Of a DNA stretch of 64,000 nt, positions 27,368-36,603 are shown in pieces (the first letter of the stretch is position 1; each line of letters begins with the position of its first letter). Source of the stretch: Paraglaciecola sp. L3A3 (GTDB lineage Bacteria; Pseudomonadota; Gammaproteobacteria; Enterobacterales; Alteromonadaceae); the NCBI RefSeq assembly GCF_009796765.1, contig NZ_CP047023.1, positions 1,781,501 to 1,845,500 of the forward strand, read 5' to 3'. The translations under genes and the position numbers were made by a program. The notes beneath the pieces are model-generated. The model did no database searches, had not been told where the DNA came from, and worked only from the letters and a program-made list of their open reading frames with translations.

Positions 27368-28348
27368 TTAGGCTTGTTGAAGTAACACTCTAGCCTTGGC
27401 CATCCCTCGTATTCGTTGATGGTCTGTGTGTTGTTTGAATTGCTGTAACATATGTTCACTGCCAACGGCTGTATGAAAGTGTTGCTCAAACTCTGTAGTG
27501 AGGATTAACCACTGCTCTGAATTGAGGCCAATTCGCTCTAGAATGGGATTGTTATGGTGATCAATATGGCCAGCCTTATCGTCTCTAATGCAACGGCCTG
27601 TACAATCGACCAATTCACAATAATCTATCAAGCTGTAAGCAATGCCTTTAGGCATGTCTTGCCTGTGATTACCCACAAAAGGCATGAGTATTTTTGGTTG
27701 TTCACCTTTGATGAGGGATTGTATTCGGTTTTGAATGCTGGTGTGTTTTGAGGCTTCAGGTGTGGTCTCCATCTTGGCGCGAATGGGGTTTAAATCCACA
27801 TAGGCCATGCAGGCAAGTACCGCTGATTCATCTAACAAAGCTTGAGATTTAAAGCGCCCTTCCCAGAAGCGTCCAGTGCAATTATCTTCTTTATTAGCTT
27901 CACGGGCTATGTATTCATTGAGGTTACGCATTAGCCAACTGATGTCGTATAAACGCTGACGATAAATCTCAGTGGTTTCTTCTAAGGTAAACAACTCACT
28001 TTTACTCAACTTGTCACCTCTTTGATACTTTTGGCTTAACAATGTGCCTTGGTAGAGTTGATGCCAACGCCAGAGTACCTCTTCCATAGGCCAGTAGTCT
28101 GCTTGCTCTTTATCCACACACAGTACGATATGCGTGTGATTACTCATCACAGCATACGCACATATATCAATAGAAAACACCGAGCCAAGAAACAACAACC
28201 TCTCTTCTACCCAACCACGGCGATGCTCAAAACTTTGACCTGTAACCTTATCTTCACCACACAAAAATGAACGGCGAACACAGCGAGAAACACAGTGGTA
28301 ATAAGGGGTATCAATAAGGGAAATTTGAGATTTACGTGACTGAGGCAT
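27368..28348 (-). CDS. Y1_Tnp (IS200-like/RAYT-type) transposase
   Basis: A 326-residue HUH-type single-strand transposase. The HxH metal motif is at 71-73 in MSNHTHIVL. The likely catalytic Tyr is Y183 in CMAYVDLNPIRA, which is typical of the REP-associated tyrosine transposase branch. The C-terminal 100 residues extend beyond the core domain. The frame is intact, so it may still act. Short palindromes at 13800, 22666 and 23143 could be related substrates, though I see no direct proof. Confidence 0.9.
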   Translation of the reverse strand: MPQSRKSQISLIDTPYYHCVSRCVRRSFLCGEDKVTGQSFEHRRGWVEERLLFLGSVFSIDICAYAVMSNHTHIVLCVDKEQADYWPMEEVLWRWHQLYQGTLLSQKYQRGDKLSKSELFTLEETTEIYRQRLYDISWLMRNLNEYIAREANKEDNCTGRFWEGRFKSQALLDESAVLACMAYVDLNPIRAKMETTPEASKHTSIQNRIQSLIKGEQPKILMPFVGNHRQDMPKGIAYSLIDYCELVDCTGRCIRDDKAGHIDHHNNPILERIGLNSEQWLILTTEFEQHFHTAVGSEHMLQQFKQHTDHQRIRGMAKARVLLQQA

Positions 28349-28693
28349 AACAGACCATCCTTGGTTATTTGAATGCCTTAAAGCTTAGAACAAAACAGCA
28401 ATTTCGCTACTTTTTTAAAAATGGGTGTCTAAATAACTCTTCTAAATAACTCTTACTTTTAACATTTATTAGCTGTTCTGAGTGCTTCTCTGTGACAAGC
28501 TTTTAATCTTTGGCTTTTTCTGCTTTATGCTGCTTCACTCAGCTCCACGCTGATACAGTCTGCTTCATTCTACTTTTCTCAAAGTGGAACAATTCTTGTA
28601 TGAAACGGCTAAAAGGTGCCAAATTTATGTTGTTTTGGTGAAAACTTGCCGCCCAAACGTAGAAACTTAGCTACTTAAAAGGAAATTGTATTT
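28349..28693. other. Gap between the transposase element and core genes
   Basis: It contains the right end of the transposase element (to about 28455). Then comes a CTCTGTGACAAGC...GCTTCACTCAGC stretch related to the dispersed CACAGAG family (about 28490-28580), and an AT-rich leader into the next gene. No gene is seen. Confidence 0.45.
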
Positions 28694-29002
28694 TTGTCTA
28701 TTGAGTCATTGTCGTCTTCAGCCCTTAGAGCGTTAGATACCGCTCGTACATCGCGGGATAAACCCCGTGAGGTGAAGGCTATTGAGGATAAAAATGATAA
28801 ACAAACCAGTCATCAAGTTGCAGTGATCCGTACCGGTGATGCTGATTCAATAAAAAAAGCTGAAACTTTTCAGCAACCCGGCCAGTCTAAATATGGTAAT
28901 AGTTTGCATGAGAAAGAAGCTATTTCTGCATATGAAAGTATTGAAAAAGAACAAGAGCGGCAAAATATTCAACTACTTTTAGGTGTCGACACCTTCGTTT
29001 AA
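28694..29002 (+). CDS. Unknown small hydrophilic protein
   Basis: A 102-residue protein starting at TTG, with AAAAGGAAA about nine bases upstream. It is charged and likely disordered in the middle (PREVKAIEDKNDKQTSHQ). A helical C-terminus follows (EKEAISAYESIEKEQERQNIQLLLGVDTFV). There is no signal peptide. No family is recognised. It sits in front of slp, at the point where conserved gene order resumes after the island. Confidence 0.55.
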   Translation: MSIESLSSSALRALDTARTSRDKPREVKAIEDKNDKQTSHQVAVIRTGDADSIKKAETFQQPGQSKYGNSLHEKEAISAYESIEKEQERQNIQLLLGVDTFV

Positions 29003-29085
29003 GCAAAAAATACTGTTTAATTGGTGTCAATTTTTTTAGTAGTTCGGTTATTATGTGATATCGAATTTTATTTCCGAGGACAAGT

Positions 29086-29706
29086 ATGTTTATTCGAATG
29101 AGTATATTATTAGTCACACTATTTTTAGTTGGCTGTGTAAATTTTCCAGATAAACTTAAAGTTGAAGATCCTAATAACTTAGTCAGTTATCAAGATGCAG
29201 CGTCTAAAGCAGAGCAGGTTACCGGCAAACAAATACGTTGGGGCGGAGCCATTGCAAAAATTGAAAATAAAGAAAAAACAACTATTTTAGAAATGGTCTA
29301 TTACCCCTTAACAAGCTATGGACGTCCGGTTTCTGATGATGAAAGTATGGGGCGTTATAGGATTGAATTTAATGGCTTTATGGATCCACTGGTATATCAA
29401 GAGGGCAGATTAATGACCTTCACCGGTGAGCTAAGGGGATTAGAAAAAGGTTTAGTGGGTGAACATAACTATGTATTCCCATCAGTGAAAGGTAAAGAGT
29501 TTTATATTTGGAAAAAGCTGCAAAGAGTCGATATCCGTGGTGTACAAATGTGGCAGAACGACTATTGGTTCGATCGCTACCCTCGCTCCTATCGAAGTCG
29601 TTTAATTATCCATACTTCTGGAGATAACCATCGTCCATCTGGTTCTAGGCCTGGCGGAGCAAGTACCTTACCCAAGCCCGTGAGCAGTAAGCGTGAAGCT
29701 AAGTAA
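29086..29706 (+). CDS. Slp-family outer-membrane lipoprotein
   Basis: A 206-residue lipoprotein of the Slp/YeaY family. The lipobox LFLVGC gives Cys17 as the lipidated residue, so the mature protein is membrane-anchored, most likely in the outer membrane. IRWGGAIAKIENKEKTT, TILEMVYYPL and YIWKKLQRVDI are family-like. The C-terminal 30 residues are Arg/Ser/Pro-rich. It precedes the hydrolase and fadD, matching the enteric yeaY-fadD-rnd order. The precise function is unknown; Slp proteins are linked to stationary-phase and stress responses. Confidence 0.85.
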   Translation: MFIRMSILLVTLFLVGCVNFPDKLKVEDPNNLVSYQDAASKAEQVTGKQIRWGGAIAKIENKEKTTILEMVYYPLTSYGRPVSDDESMGRYRIEFNGFMDPLVYQEGRLMTFTGELRGLEKGLVGEHNYVFPSVKGKEFYIWKKLQRVDIRGVQMWQNDYWFDRYPRSYRSRLIIHTSGDNHRPSGSRPGGASTLPKPVSSKREAK

Positions 29707-29756
29707 AATTTGTAGACCTTACTAGGTGGCAATAAAAGGTGGCAATGAATAGATTT

Positions 29757-29784
29757 TAGCGGCAATATATTGCCGCTTTTTTGT
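29757..29784 (+). terminator. Terminator after slp-type gene
   Basis: AGCGGCAA/TTGCCGCT hairpin followed by TTTTTTG on the plus strand, about 50 bases past the stop. Confidence 0.8.
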
Positions 29785-29810
29785 TATTTATGATTAATAA
29801 AGGCTAGGTT

Positions 29811-30677
29811 GTGCAACAGGCGTTGGAATTTCAGTTAACACATATTAAGTTACGGGGTATCGGTTTTGGGGATCCTGCTAAACCTATGATATTAGCATTG
29901 CATGGCTGGTTAGATAATGCTGCTAGTTTTATTCCTGTTTCTGAGTATTTAACCGATTATTATCTAGTGGCGATCGATCTGGCTGGCCATGGGGCATCAG
30001 ATCATAGGGGAGCTGATGCTCACTATCACATAGTAGATTTTGTTTACGATATCCATGAATTAGTGACAACACAAGGCTGGTCAAAGTTTGTGTTAATGGG
30101 GCATTCTTTGGGGGCGATTATTGCTTCTTTATATGCCAGTAGTTTCAGTGATTATATTGATAAATTAGTATGTATAGAAGCCTTAGGACCTATTACAAAA
30201 TCAGCAGAGACTAGTCCTGAGCAACTTCGTGAATCAATCATTAACAGATTAAAACTGTCATTTACCCCTTCTAAACGTCCGAAAACCCTAGAAAAAATTA
30301 TTAATGCTAGAGCTTATGTGGGAGATTTGAGCCTCAGTTCAGCTGAGTATTTAGTAAGGCGTAATGTAATAGAGCAAGAGGGGCTGTTGGCTTACACAAC
30401 AGACAGACGTTTACGTACTGTTTCTTCCCTTCGTATGACAGACGAGCAGTCGCAAGCTTTTATAAGACACATATCCTGCCCGGTACTATTAATTACAGGA
30501 GACAAAGGTTTTCCTTTGATGCAGGACTTGGCAAAAGACAGGTTGACATTATTAACACAAGGTTTGCATGTTTGTTGTGCAGGTAATCATCATTTGCATA
30601 TGGATAATCCGGAACAAGTCGCTAAAAAGATTAATTATTTCTTACTATTAAAGGCCAAAACTGAAGGACAAAAATAA
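29811..30677 (+). CDS. Alpha/beta-fold hydrolase
   Basis: A 288-residue alpha/beta hydrolase starting at GTG. ALHGWLDNAASF near 28-39 provides the oxyanion region, the nucleophile elbow is GHSLGA (Ser near 102), and the C-terminal catalytic His is in AGNHHLHMD. The acid is probably the Asp in ITGDKGFP. It could be an esterase or lipase-like enzyme; no substrate can be assigned. It lies between slp and fadD and could link to lipid breakdown. Confidence 0.85.
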   Translation: MQQALEFQLTHIKLRGIGFGDPAKPMILALHGWLDNAASFIPVSEYLTDYYLVAIDLAGHGASDHRGADAHYHIVDFVYDIHELVTTQGWSKFVLMGHSLGAIIASLYASSFSDYIDKLVCIEALGPITKSAETSPEQLRESIINRLKLSFTPSKRPKTLEKIINARAYVGDLSLSSAEYLVRRNVIEQEGLLAYTTDRRLRTVSSLRMTDEQSQAFIRHISCPVLLITGDKGFPLMQDLAKDRLTLLTQGLHVCCAGNHHLHMDNPEQVAKKINYFLLLKAKTEGQK

Positions 30678-30731
30678 AAATGTTCAATTGTTAATGACTT
30701 GTTTATTTATCTTTGTTGTCGCTTTAGGTTA

Positions 30732-30748
30732 TACTGGTACGACTTCTT
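30732..30748 (+). promoter_or_regulatory. Candidate FadR operator upstream of fadD
   Basis: TACTGGTACGACTTCTT shares the CTGGTACGA core with the known E. coli FadR sites (consensus AACTGGTCTGACCAGTT; 11 of 17 positions match). It lies about 75 bases ahead of the fadD start. fadD is a classical FadR-repressed gene, and fadR itself is in this window. Confidence 0.6.
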
Positions 30749-30822
30749 GTTCTAGTCACTTATAGAACGCCCGAGCTTATTTATTGTGGTAAATAAACAA
30801 AGGATGATTGCCTGGAGGCACA

Positions 30823-32478
30823 GTGGAAAAAATTTGGTTAAAAAACTATGACCCTAGAGTTAAAGCAGAAATAGATCCTGATCACTACACGTCGCTTGTT
30901 GACCTATTTGAACAGTCAACTAAAGAATTTGCGTCTAAAACCAGTTATATCAATATGGGCAAAAGCATCACCTTTGCTGAATTAGATCACTTAGCCAAAC
31001 AGTTTGCTGCATATTTGCAACACAGTGGTTTTAAACCAGGTGATGCCATAGCGATTATGATGCCTAACTTACTGCAATACCCTGTGGTTCTTTTTGGCAT
31101 ATTGCGAGCGGGTATGACAGTGATCAATGTTAACCCTCTGTATACCCCAAGAGAATTAAAGCATCAGTTAGCTGATTCAAATGCTAAAGCCATAGTGATT
31201 GTTGAAAACTTTGCTCATGTATTGAGTGAAGTGATTGAAGACACCAATGTTGAGAAAGTCTTACTGACTTCCTTGGGCGACATGTTATCCCCTGTGAAAA
31301 AGCTGCTGACAAATTTTGTAGTCAAATATATTAAAAAGTTAGTGCCTAAATACAATTTGCCTCAAGCTGAGTCATTGTTAGATGCCTTAAATAAAGGTCG
31401 AGGATTAACCTACACAAGACCTGAAATTAAAGGCGATGATTTAGCCTTTTTGCAATATACAGGGGGCACAACAGGGGTATCTAAAGGGGCGATGTTAACC
31501 CATAGAAATATGCTGGCTAACCTTGAGCAAAACTCACAAATATTTGCCACTGTAGTTGTTGAAGGTGATGATTTAGTGATTACGGCTCTACCTCTGTACC
31601 ATATATTTGCTTTACAAGTGAATTGTCTAACTTTCATTAAGTTTGGTTGTAGCAATTTATTAATCACTAATCCTAGAGATATGTCAGGGTTTGTGTCTGA
31701 GATTGCCAAGTATCCATTTTCTATCTTTTTAGGGGTTAATACTTTATTTAATGGTTTATTAAACACTCCTGGTTTTGACAAGCTGAACTTTAAAAATTTA
31801 AAGTTTGCTTTAGGTGGAGGGGCTGCAGTACAACGACCTGTGGCTGAAAAGTGGCAAGCAGTAACCGGTAAGGTTTTATTGGAAGGTTATGGTCTAACTG
31901 AGTGCTCACCTGTGGTGACCGTTAACCCACCACAAGTAGAAGAATATACCGGTTCTATTGGTATGCCGGTGCCGTCTATTGATATTAAATTAATGGATGA
32001 TGACGGTAATGAAGTTGCCCTTGGTGAACCTGGTGAAATGTGGGTGAAAGGCCCTAACGTTATGAAAGGGTATTTAAATCGTCCTGAGGCAACAGCTGAA
32101 ATTCTCAAAGATGGCTGGCTGGCCACTGGCGATATTGCAACTTGTGATGAAAAAGGCTTTTTCTATTTGGTTGATCGTAAAAAAGATATGATTTTGGTTT
32201 CGGGCTTTAACGTGTTTCCAAACGAAATTGAAGAAGTCGCGGCTATGCATCAGGATATTGTTGAAGCCGCTGCTGTAGGTATACCACATAAGGTCTCTGG
32301 AGAAGCCGTTAAAATATTTGTGGTCAGCAAAGCGGCAAGTTTAACGGAACAAGATGTGATTGATCATTGCCGTAAAAACTTAACCGGTTATAAAGTTCCG
32401 AAAAAAGTTGAGTTTAGAGACGAGCTTCCTAAAAGCAATGTTGGTAAGATACTGCGTAGAGAACTTAGGGATCAATAA
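30823..32478 (+). CDS. fadD: Long-chain-fatty-acid--CoA ligase
   Basis: FadD of 551 residues activates imported fatty acids to acyl-CoA at the inner membrane. I chose GTG at 30823 because GGAGG sits six bases before it and the N-terminus VEKIWLKNY aligns with enteric FadD; a TTG five codons earlier lacks such a site. The AMP-binding motif [29 protein letters not shown] and the FadD signature [20 protein letters not shown] are intact. The C-terminal Lys is in [15 protein letters not shown] FadR-like operator lies upstream. Confidence 0.97.
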   Translation: MEKIWLKNYDPRVKAEIDPDHYTSLVDLFEQSTKEFASKTSYINMGKSITFAELDHLAKQFAAYLQHSGFKPGDAIAIMMPNLLQYPVVLFGILRAGMTVINVNPLYTPRELKHQLADSNAKAIVIVENFAHVLSEVIEDTNVEKVLLTSLGDMLSPVKKLLTNFVVKYIKKLVPKYNLPQAESLLDALNKGRGLTYTRPEIKGDDLAFLQYTGGTTGVSKGAMLTHRNMLANLEQNSQIFATVVVEGDDLVITALPLYHIFALQVNCLTFIKFGCSNLLITNPRDMSGFVSEIAKYPFSIFLGVNTLFNGLLNTPGFDKLNFKNLKFALGGGAAVQRPVAEKWQAVTGKVLLEGYGLTECSPVVTVNPPQVEEYTGSIGMPVPSIDIKLMDDDGNEVALGEPGEMWVKGPNVMKGYLNRPEATAEILKDGWLATGDIATCDEKGFFYLVDRKKDMILVSGFNVFPNEIEEVAAMHQDIVEAAAVGIPHKVSGEAVKIFVVSKAASLTEQDVIDHCRKNLTGYKVPKKVEFRDELPKSNVGKILRRELRDQ

Positions 32479-32508
32479 TCCTATTATACTGTTTATATAA
32501 TACTTTAT

Positions 32509-32535
32509 AAAAAACCGGCTCTTGCCGGTTTTTTA
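32509..32535 (+). terminator. Terminator between fadD and rnd
   Basis: AAAACCGGC/GCCGGTTTT hairpin with TTTTTT following, immediately before the rnd start. Stem symmetry could allow both directions. Confidence 0.8.
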
Positions 32536-32550
32536 ATACTTTGGAATTTC

Positions 32551-33714
32551 ATGCAATACACTTTTATTACCGATGAACACGCCCTTGCTGAGTTTTGTTT
32601 ACAAGCTAGTCAAGCCGAAGCTATTGCGGTGGACACTGAATTTGTCAGAACGCGAACACTTTATCCTCAATTAGGGTTAATTCAAATTTATGATGGCAAA
32701 CAACTGGTGTTAGTTGACCCATTACCCATCAAAGACTTTTCCAGCTTAACCGAGCTGTTAAGCAATCCTAATGTAGTGAAAGTGTTACATTCTTGCTCGG
32801 AAGATTTAGAAACTTTTTGGCATGCATTTAAGGTCATGCCTAGTCCAATATTTGATAGCCAGTTTGCCGCTAGTTTGGTTGGTATGGGAACTTCATTAGG
32901 TTATGCCAAATTAGTAGAAACTATGTTGGGTGTCACTGTCGACAAAGGCGAATCACGCACAGATTGGATAGCAAGGCCACTTCGCGAAGAGCAATGTGTA
33001 TATGCTGCAAATGATGTGTTGTATTTATATCAATTGTATCCAGAGCTAAAAGCTAAAGTGCAAGCACAAAATAAGTTATCTTGGGTTTATGCTGAAATTG
33101 AACAATTATCAGTTAAAAAGCAGAGTAATATCCCATTAGATTATGTTTATTTAGCTGTGAAAAATGCTTGGAAATTATCGGGACGTTCAGTACTAATTTT
33201 ACAAAAATTAGCCGCATGGCGAACTGAAACTGCTCGTAAAAAAGATATGTCACTTAATTTTGTGGTACGAGAAGAAAATTTAGTTGAGATCGCGAGAGTT
33301 CAGCCGCAAAGTAAAAATGAGTTACGTGCTATTCAAGGTATAAATCCTCATGAAGTCCGCATTCATGGTGATGTCTTAATCGAAATTGTTACTAGTTGTT
33401 CACAGGTCCCGGCTAGTGATTTCCCCTCAAGAGTAGAGCGATTGAATGACTTTGATGATAATAAAAATACTGTTTCGGCCGTGCGTAAGATCTGCAATAA
33501 AATAGCAGAAGAAAATAATATCCCAGTGGAGTTGGTGGGTTCAAAGAAACAGATTAATCAATTATTAAAATGGTGTTGGTTTAAACAAGATGAAACCCGA
33601 GCTTTAGGTTTACGTCCGGATTTAATTAGCAGTTGGCGCAAGCCGTTATTTGAAAATGAATTATTAAATATAAGTACTTTGCACTTAGCTAATGTTATGT
33701 CTAAGGAGTGTTGA
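32551..33714 (+). CDS. rnd: Ribonuclease D
   Basis: RNase D of 387 residues, a 3'-5' exonuclease that trims tRNA and other stable RNA precursors. The DEDD catalytic residues begin with D28 and E30 in AVDTEF, continue with the Asp in HSCSEDLE and end in YAANDVLYLYQLY. An HRDC domain follows at about 210-290. fadD-rnd adjacency is conserved with enteric bacteria. The stop overlaps the ribosome site region of ycgL. Confidence 0.95.
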   Translation: MQYTFITDEHALAEFCLQASQAEAIAVDTEFVRTRTLYPQLGLIQIYDGKQLVLVDPLPIKDFSSLTELLSNPNVVKVLHSCSEDLETFWHAFKVMPSPIFDSQFAASLVGMGTSLGYAKLVETMLGVTVDKGESRTDWIARPLREEQCVYAANDVLYLYQLYPELKAKVQAQNKLSWVYAEIEQLSVKKQSNIPLDYVYLAVKNAWKLSGRSVLILQKLAAWRTETARKKDMSLNFVVREENLVEIARVQPQSKNELRAIQGINPHEVRIHGDVLIEIVTSCSQVPASDFPSRVERLNDFDDNKNTVSAVRKICNKIAEENNIPVELVGSKKQINQLLKWCWFKQDETRALGLRPDLISSWRKPLFENELLNISTLHLANVMSKEC

Positions 33715-33716
33715 GC

Positions 33717-34001
33717 ATGTTGTGCGCCGTTTATAAAAGTAGTAAAAAACAAGAGACCTATTTATATGTGCCAGGCAGAGATGATTTTTCTAAGGTGCCA
33801 GCATCTTTAATGTCCACTTTTGGTACGCCAATATTTTTAATGATTATGCCTTTAAAAAAAGATAGAGCATTAGCCAGAGTCGATATAGATAAATTGCGTT
33901 CGGAATTAACCCTTAAAGGATTTTATTTACAACTGCCTCCACCCAGCGAAAATATGTTAAAAGCTCATCTTAAACAAATGAAATCTGAGGAAGATGAATA
34001 A
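33717..34001 (+). CDS. ycgL: YcgL domain-containing protein
   Basis: A small protein of 94 residues (MLCAVYKSSKKQETYLYV) of the YcgL family, whose role is unclear. I chose the ATG at 33717, preceded by AAGGAG, over a TTG three codons upstream. FGTPIFLMIMPL and LKGFYLQLPPP are family signatures. It starts two bases after rnd and its end overlaps the next gene by eight bases, so it belongs to an rnd-ycgL-transglycosylase transcript. Confidence 0.9.
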   Translation: MLCAVYKSSKKQETYLYVPGRDDFSKVPASLMSTFGTPIFLMIMPLKKDRALARVDIDKLRSELTLKGFYLQLPPPSENMLKAHLKQMKSEEDE

Positions 34002-34974
34002 GCTGATGTATAGAATTTTATTATTATCGTTCTTTTTATTATTAAATCAGTCACTTAGTGCGAAACCAGTATTTGAAGAATATGTCAAAAGCTTAAAAGA
34101 TGAAGCCATCAGCAAGGGGTATGAGGCTGCTTTTATAGAGCAAACATTTGCTCGGGTGAAACTCAGAGAAAAAGTTGTTAAGGCAGATAAAAATCAACCA
34201 GAAACTAAAATAACATTAGATAAATACTTAGCCACTCGCGTGCCTGATTGGAAGGTACATAAAGCCATTAAATTACTGAACGAAAATAAAGAAGTGTTAG
34301 CGCAAGTTGAACGTCAATATGGGGTGCAAAAACGTTTTATTGTTGCTCTTTGGGGTAATGAAAGTAATTTTGGTAGTATTCAAGGTAATCATCCCGTCAT
34401 TTCGTCATTGGTTTCTTTAGCGTTTGATGGTCGACGTGAGGCTATGTTCAAAAAACAATTGTTTGCGGCATTGGATATTTTAAAACAAGGTCATATTAGT
34501 CAAGATAAATTTCTCGGTTCTTGGGCTGGCGCTATGGGGCAAAGCCAATTCATGCCAAGCTCATTTTTACATTACGCCGTTGATTTTGACGGTGATGGTA
34601 AAAAAGATATTTGGAATAATAAAGCTGATGTATTTGCCTCCATTGCTAACTTTCTTAAATCTGAAGGCTGGAGTGATAAAATGACTTGGGGACGACAAGT
34701 TAAAATTCCAGAAACGTTTGATTTGTCTAACCTAGGCTTGAAACGGGATAATGTTAAGTCACTTAAAGAATGGCAAAAACTAGGGGTCACTCGTTATTCT
34801 GGAGAAACATTACCGAATGTTAATTTATCCGCTTCTTTAATTGCACCAGATGGCCCGAAAGGGCGTATATATTTAGCGTATGAAAACTTTCATACACTAA
34901 TGAAATGGAATCGTTCTAGTTATTTTGGTATTTCAGTTAGTTATCTAGCTGACCGGATTAAAAAAGGATCTTAG
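33994..34974 (+). CDS. MltB-type lytic murein transglycosylase
   Basis: A 326-residue periplasmic enzyme predicted to cleave peptidoglycan to 1,6-anhydromuropeptides. Residues 1-23 are a signal peptide without a lipobox, so it is soluble rather than a lipoprotein like MltB. The catalytic Glu is E123 in ALWGNESNFG. SWAGAMGQSQFMPSSF and DFDGDGKKDIWNN (an EF-hand-like calcium loop) are typical of this SLT domain. The start overlaps the ycgL stop. Confidence 0.92.
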   Translation: MNKLMYRILLLSFFLLLNQSLSAKPVFEEYVKSLKDEAISKGYEAAFIEQTFARVKLREKVVKADKNQPETKITLDKYLATRVPDWKVHKAIKLLNENKEVLAQVERQYGVQKRFIVALWGNESNFGSIQGNHPVISSLVSLAFDGRREAMFKKQLFAALDILKQGHISQDKFLGSWAGAMGQSQFMPSSFLHYAVDFDGDGKKDIWNNKADVFASIANFLKSEGWSDKMTWGRQVKIPETFDLSNLGLKRDNVKSLKEWQKLGVTRYSGETLPNVNLSASLIAPDGPKGRIYLAYENFHTLMKWNRSSYFGISVSYLADRIKKGS

Positions 34975-34978
34975 TGCT

Positions 34979-35650
34979 ATGTTTGACTATACTCATCAAA
35001 ACTGCGAGGGTAAAAATATTAACCTTGAGGTTGGAAAGGTAGTATGTGTCGGCCGTAACTATATGTTGCATATTCAAGAGCTAAATAATGATGTACCAGA
35101 GCAACCATTGCTATTTATGAAACCTAGTACCGCTTTATGTTCGGTAGTAGAACCTGTAAGCATTCCTAGCAATCTAGGGGAATGCCAAAATGAACTTGAA
35201 ATTGCGGTGTTAATCGATAAACGCTTAACGAAAGCTACGCATGATGAAGTGGTAAATGCTATATGGGGAGTAGGCTTAGGACTAGATTTAACCCTTAGAG
35301 ATGTACAAACCAAATTGAAAAATAAAGGGCAACCTTGGGAAAGAGCTAAATCATTTGATGGTAGTTGCCCAATGTCAGGTTTTATCCCATTATCAGAAGT
35401 TGATTCTTTGACTGCTTTAAAATTTAACCTAGTAGTTGATGGGGAGTTAAGGCAGCAGGGGAATTCAAAGGATATGATTATACCCATAGTTGATTTGTTA
35501 GTTGAAATATCTAACAGTTTTACTTTAATGCCGGGAGATATAGTGATGACAGGAACACCAAAGGGAGTTGGCGCGTTAAAGTCTGGTGAACACTTAACCC
35601 TAGAATTAATGGACCATTTTTTACTAAAGACTAAGATAGTTGAATTATGA
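34979..35650 (+). CDS. Fumarylacetoacetate hydrolase-family protein (YcgM-like)
   Basis: A 223-residue FAH-fold enzyme similar to YcgM, a group that includes acylpyruvases and oxaloacetate tautomerase/decarboxylase-type enzymes. Metal-binding Glu residues are in NELEIAVLI. Further motifs are GLDLTLRDVQ, KSFDGSCP and VMTGTPKGVG. It starts five bases after the transglycosylase and overlaps the next gene by four bases. The exact substrate is not determinable from sequence. Confidence 0.88.
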   Translation: MFDYTHQNCEGKNINLEVGKVVCVGRNYMLHIQELNNDVPEQPLLFMKPSTALCSVVEPVSIPSNLGECQNELEIAVLIDKRLTKATHDEVVNAIWGVGLGLDLTLRDVQTKLKNKGQPWERAKSFDGSCPMSGFIPLSEVDSLTALKFNLVVDGELRQQGNSKDMIIPIVDLLVEISNSFTLMPGDIVMTGTPKGVGALKSGEHLTLELMDHFLLKTKIVEL

Positions 35651-36042
35651 ATTTTGAGTTTAATTACCAAATTGATACTGCTAACAAAATACTTGTTTGT
35701 GAATCAGAAGGCGAGATATCCGATATTATCGAGGTGGAACATCTGATGAAAAACATTATTAAGTTAGCGGGTAAAAATCAATTAAAAAATGTTGTGCTTG
35801 ATGTTACTCAGTTAAAAATTAGCTGTTCAAGTTTTGCTCTTTCTAACTTATTGATTGATGCTAAAGAAGCCAAATTATTGGGTGATATTAAAATAGCCAG
35901 AATCGTAAGCAGCGAACACAATAACCAGTATTTGATTGGTGAGATTGCAAGTAAATTGCAACTCGCAATTAAAAACTTTGAAACAAGAAGTGAAGCAGTG
36001 CTTTGGTTGTTGTTTAATAAATTACCCGAAAGAGATATGTAA
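35647..36042 (+). CDS. STAS/SpoIIAA-like protein
   Basis: A 131-residue soluble protein with a likely STAS-like (SpoIIAA-like) fold. The N-terminal strands (FEFNYQIDTANKILVCESEGEI), KNVVLDVTQLKISCSSFAL in the middle and EVIL-type amphipathic helices match the pattern. No clear phosphorylatable Ser motif is evident. It is translationally coupled to the FAH gene and to ycgN. The role is unknown and the family call is tentative. Confidence 0.6.
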   Translation: MNFEFNYQIDTANKILVCESEGEISDIIEVEHLMKNIIKLAGKNQLKNVVLDVTQLKISCSSFALSNLLIDAKEAKLLGDIKIARIVSSEHNNQYLIGEIASKLQLAIKNFETRSEAVLWLLFNKLPERDM

Positions 36043-36044
36043 CT

Positions 36045-36536
36045 GTGGATAAATTTTGGCAAACTAAACGTCTTGAAGACATGGACAATAAAGAATGGGA
36101 AGCTTTGTGTGATGGTTGCGGAAAATGTTGTTTACACAAGTTTATAGAAGATGAAACGATTGAAGCAGCAGAAGTTACGGATCATATTAAAAACGGTGAA
36201 AATGTTCATTATACCAATATAGTTTGCGGGTTATTGAACACAAAAACCTGTTCATGTACGCAATATGCTGAGCGTACTAAGTTAGTTCCTGATTGTGTGA
36301 AATTAACTAAAGATAATCTCAAAGATATCTTTTTTATGCCGCCGAGTTGTAGCTACAGACGATTACATGAGGGCAGGGGCTTACCTAGCTGGCATCCGTT
36401 ATTAAATAAAGGTAAAAAGTCGGCCATGCATCAAAATGGCATGTCAGTCAGAGGCAAAACTGTGTATGACCATGATGTGGATTTAGAAAAATTTGAAGAT
36501 TATATTGCTTTGTGGCCTGTGCAAGACCTTGATTAA
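36045..36536 (+). CDS. ycgN: YcgN-family cysteine cluster protein
   Basis: A 163-residue UPF0260/YcgN protein starting at GTG. The cluster CDGCGKCCLHK (Cys near 22, 25, 28 and 29) and later NTKTCSCTQY and PSCSYRRL provide many conserved Cys, suggesting metal or Fe-S binding. FMPPSCSYRRLHEGRGLPSWHPL is characteristic. It is the last gene of the rnd-to-ycgN group and faces dsbB convergently. Confidence 0.9.
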   Translation: MDKFWQTKRLEDMDNKEWEALCDGCGKCCLHKFIEDETIEAAEVTDHIKNGENVHYTNIVCGLLNTKTCSCTQYAERTKLVPDCVKLTKDNLKDIFFMPPSCSYRRLHEGRGLPSWHPLLNKGKKSAMHQNGMSVRGKTVYDHDVDLEKFEDYIALWPVQDLD

Positions 36537-36556
36537 TCAGCCACTACTCTAATGAT

Positions 36557-36594
36557 AAAAAGCTCTTTGATTGTTGTGATACAAAGAGCTTTAA
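36557..36594. terminator. Bidirectional terminator between ycgN and dsbB
   Basis: Perfect inverted repeat AAAGCTCTTTG (36559-36569) and CAAAGAGCTTT (36582-36592) between two convergent genes, with A/T flanks on both sides. Confidence 0.7.
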
Positions 36595-36603
36595 TTGGCT
36601 TAT

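Larger units (their letters stand above)
27120..28455 (-). mobile_element. Y1-type transposase element with repeated ends
   Basis: The left end has a 24-base unit repeated in tandem (27120-27143 and 27144-27167), each containing TTAGACACTCAT. The right end has GGGTGTCTAAATAACT (28423-28438) followed by a second TAAATAACTCTT. The ends are therefore imperfect inverted repeats around TTAGACAC, each partly duplicated. The element encloses one intact transposase gene and truncates the ATPase fragment to its left. A decayed relative lies at 15680-15990. Confidence 0.7.

Noticed and set aside
22338..28690. A CRISPR array or tRNA-borne integration site in the island
   Set aside because: The repeats are few, unequal in spacing and palindromic, and no tRNA gene or flanking direct repeat was found.
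35074..35670. A 198-residue open frame on the minus strand
   Set aside because: It lies exactly opposite the FAH-family gene, whose protein has clear family motifs and good operon spacing. The opposite frame has no recognisable features.
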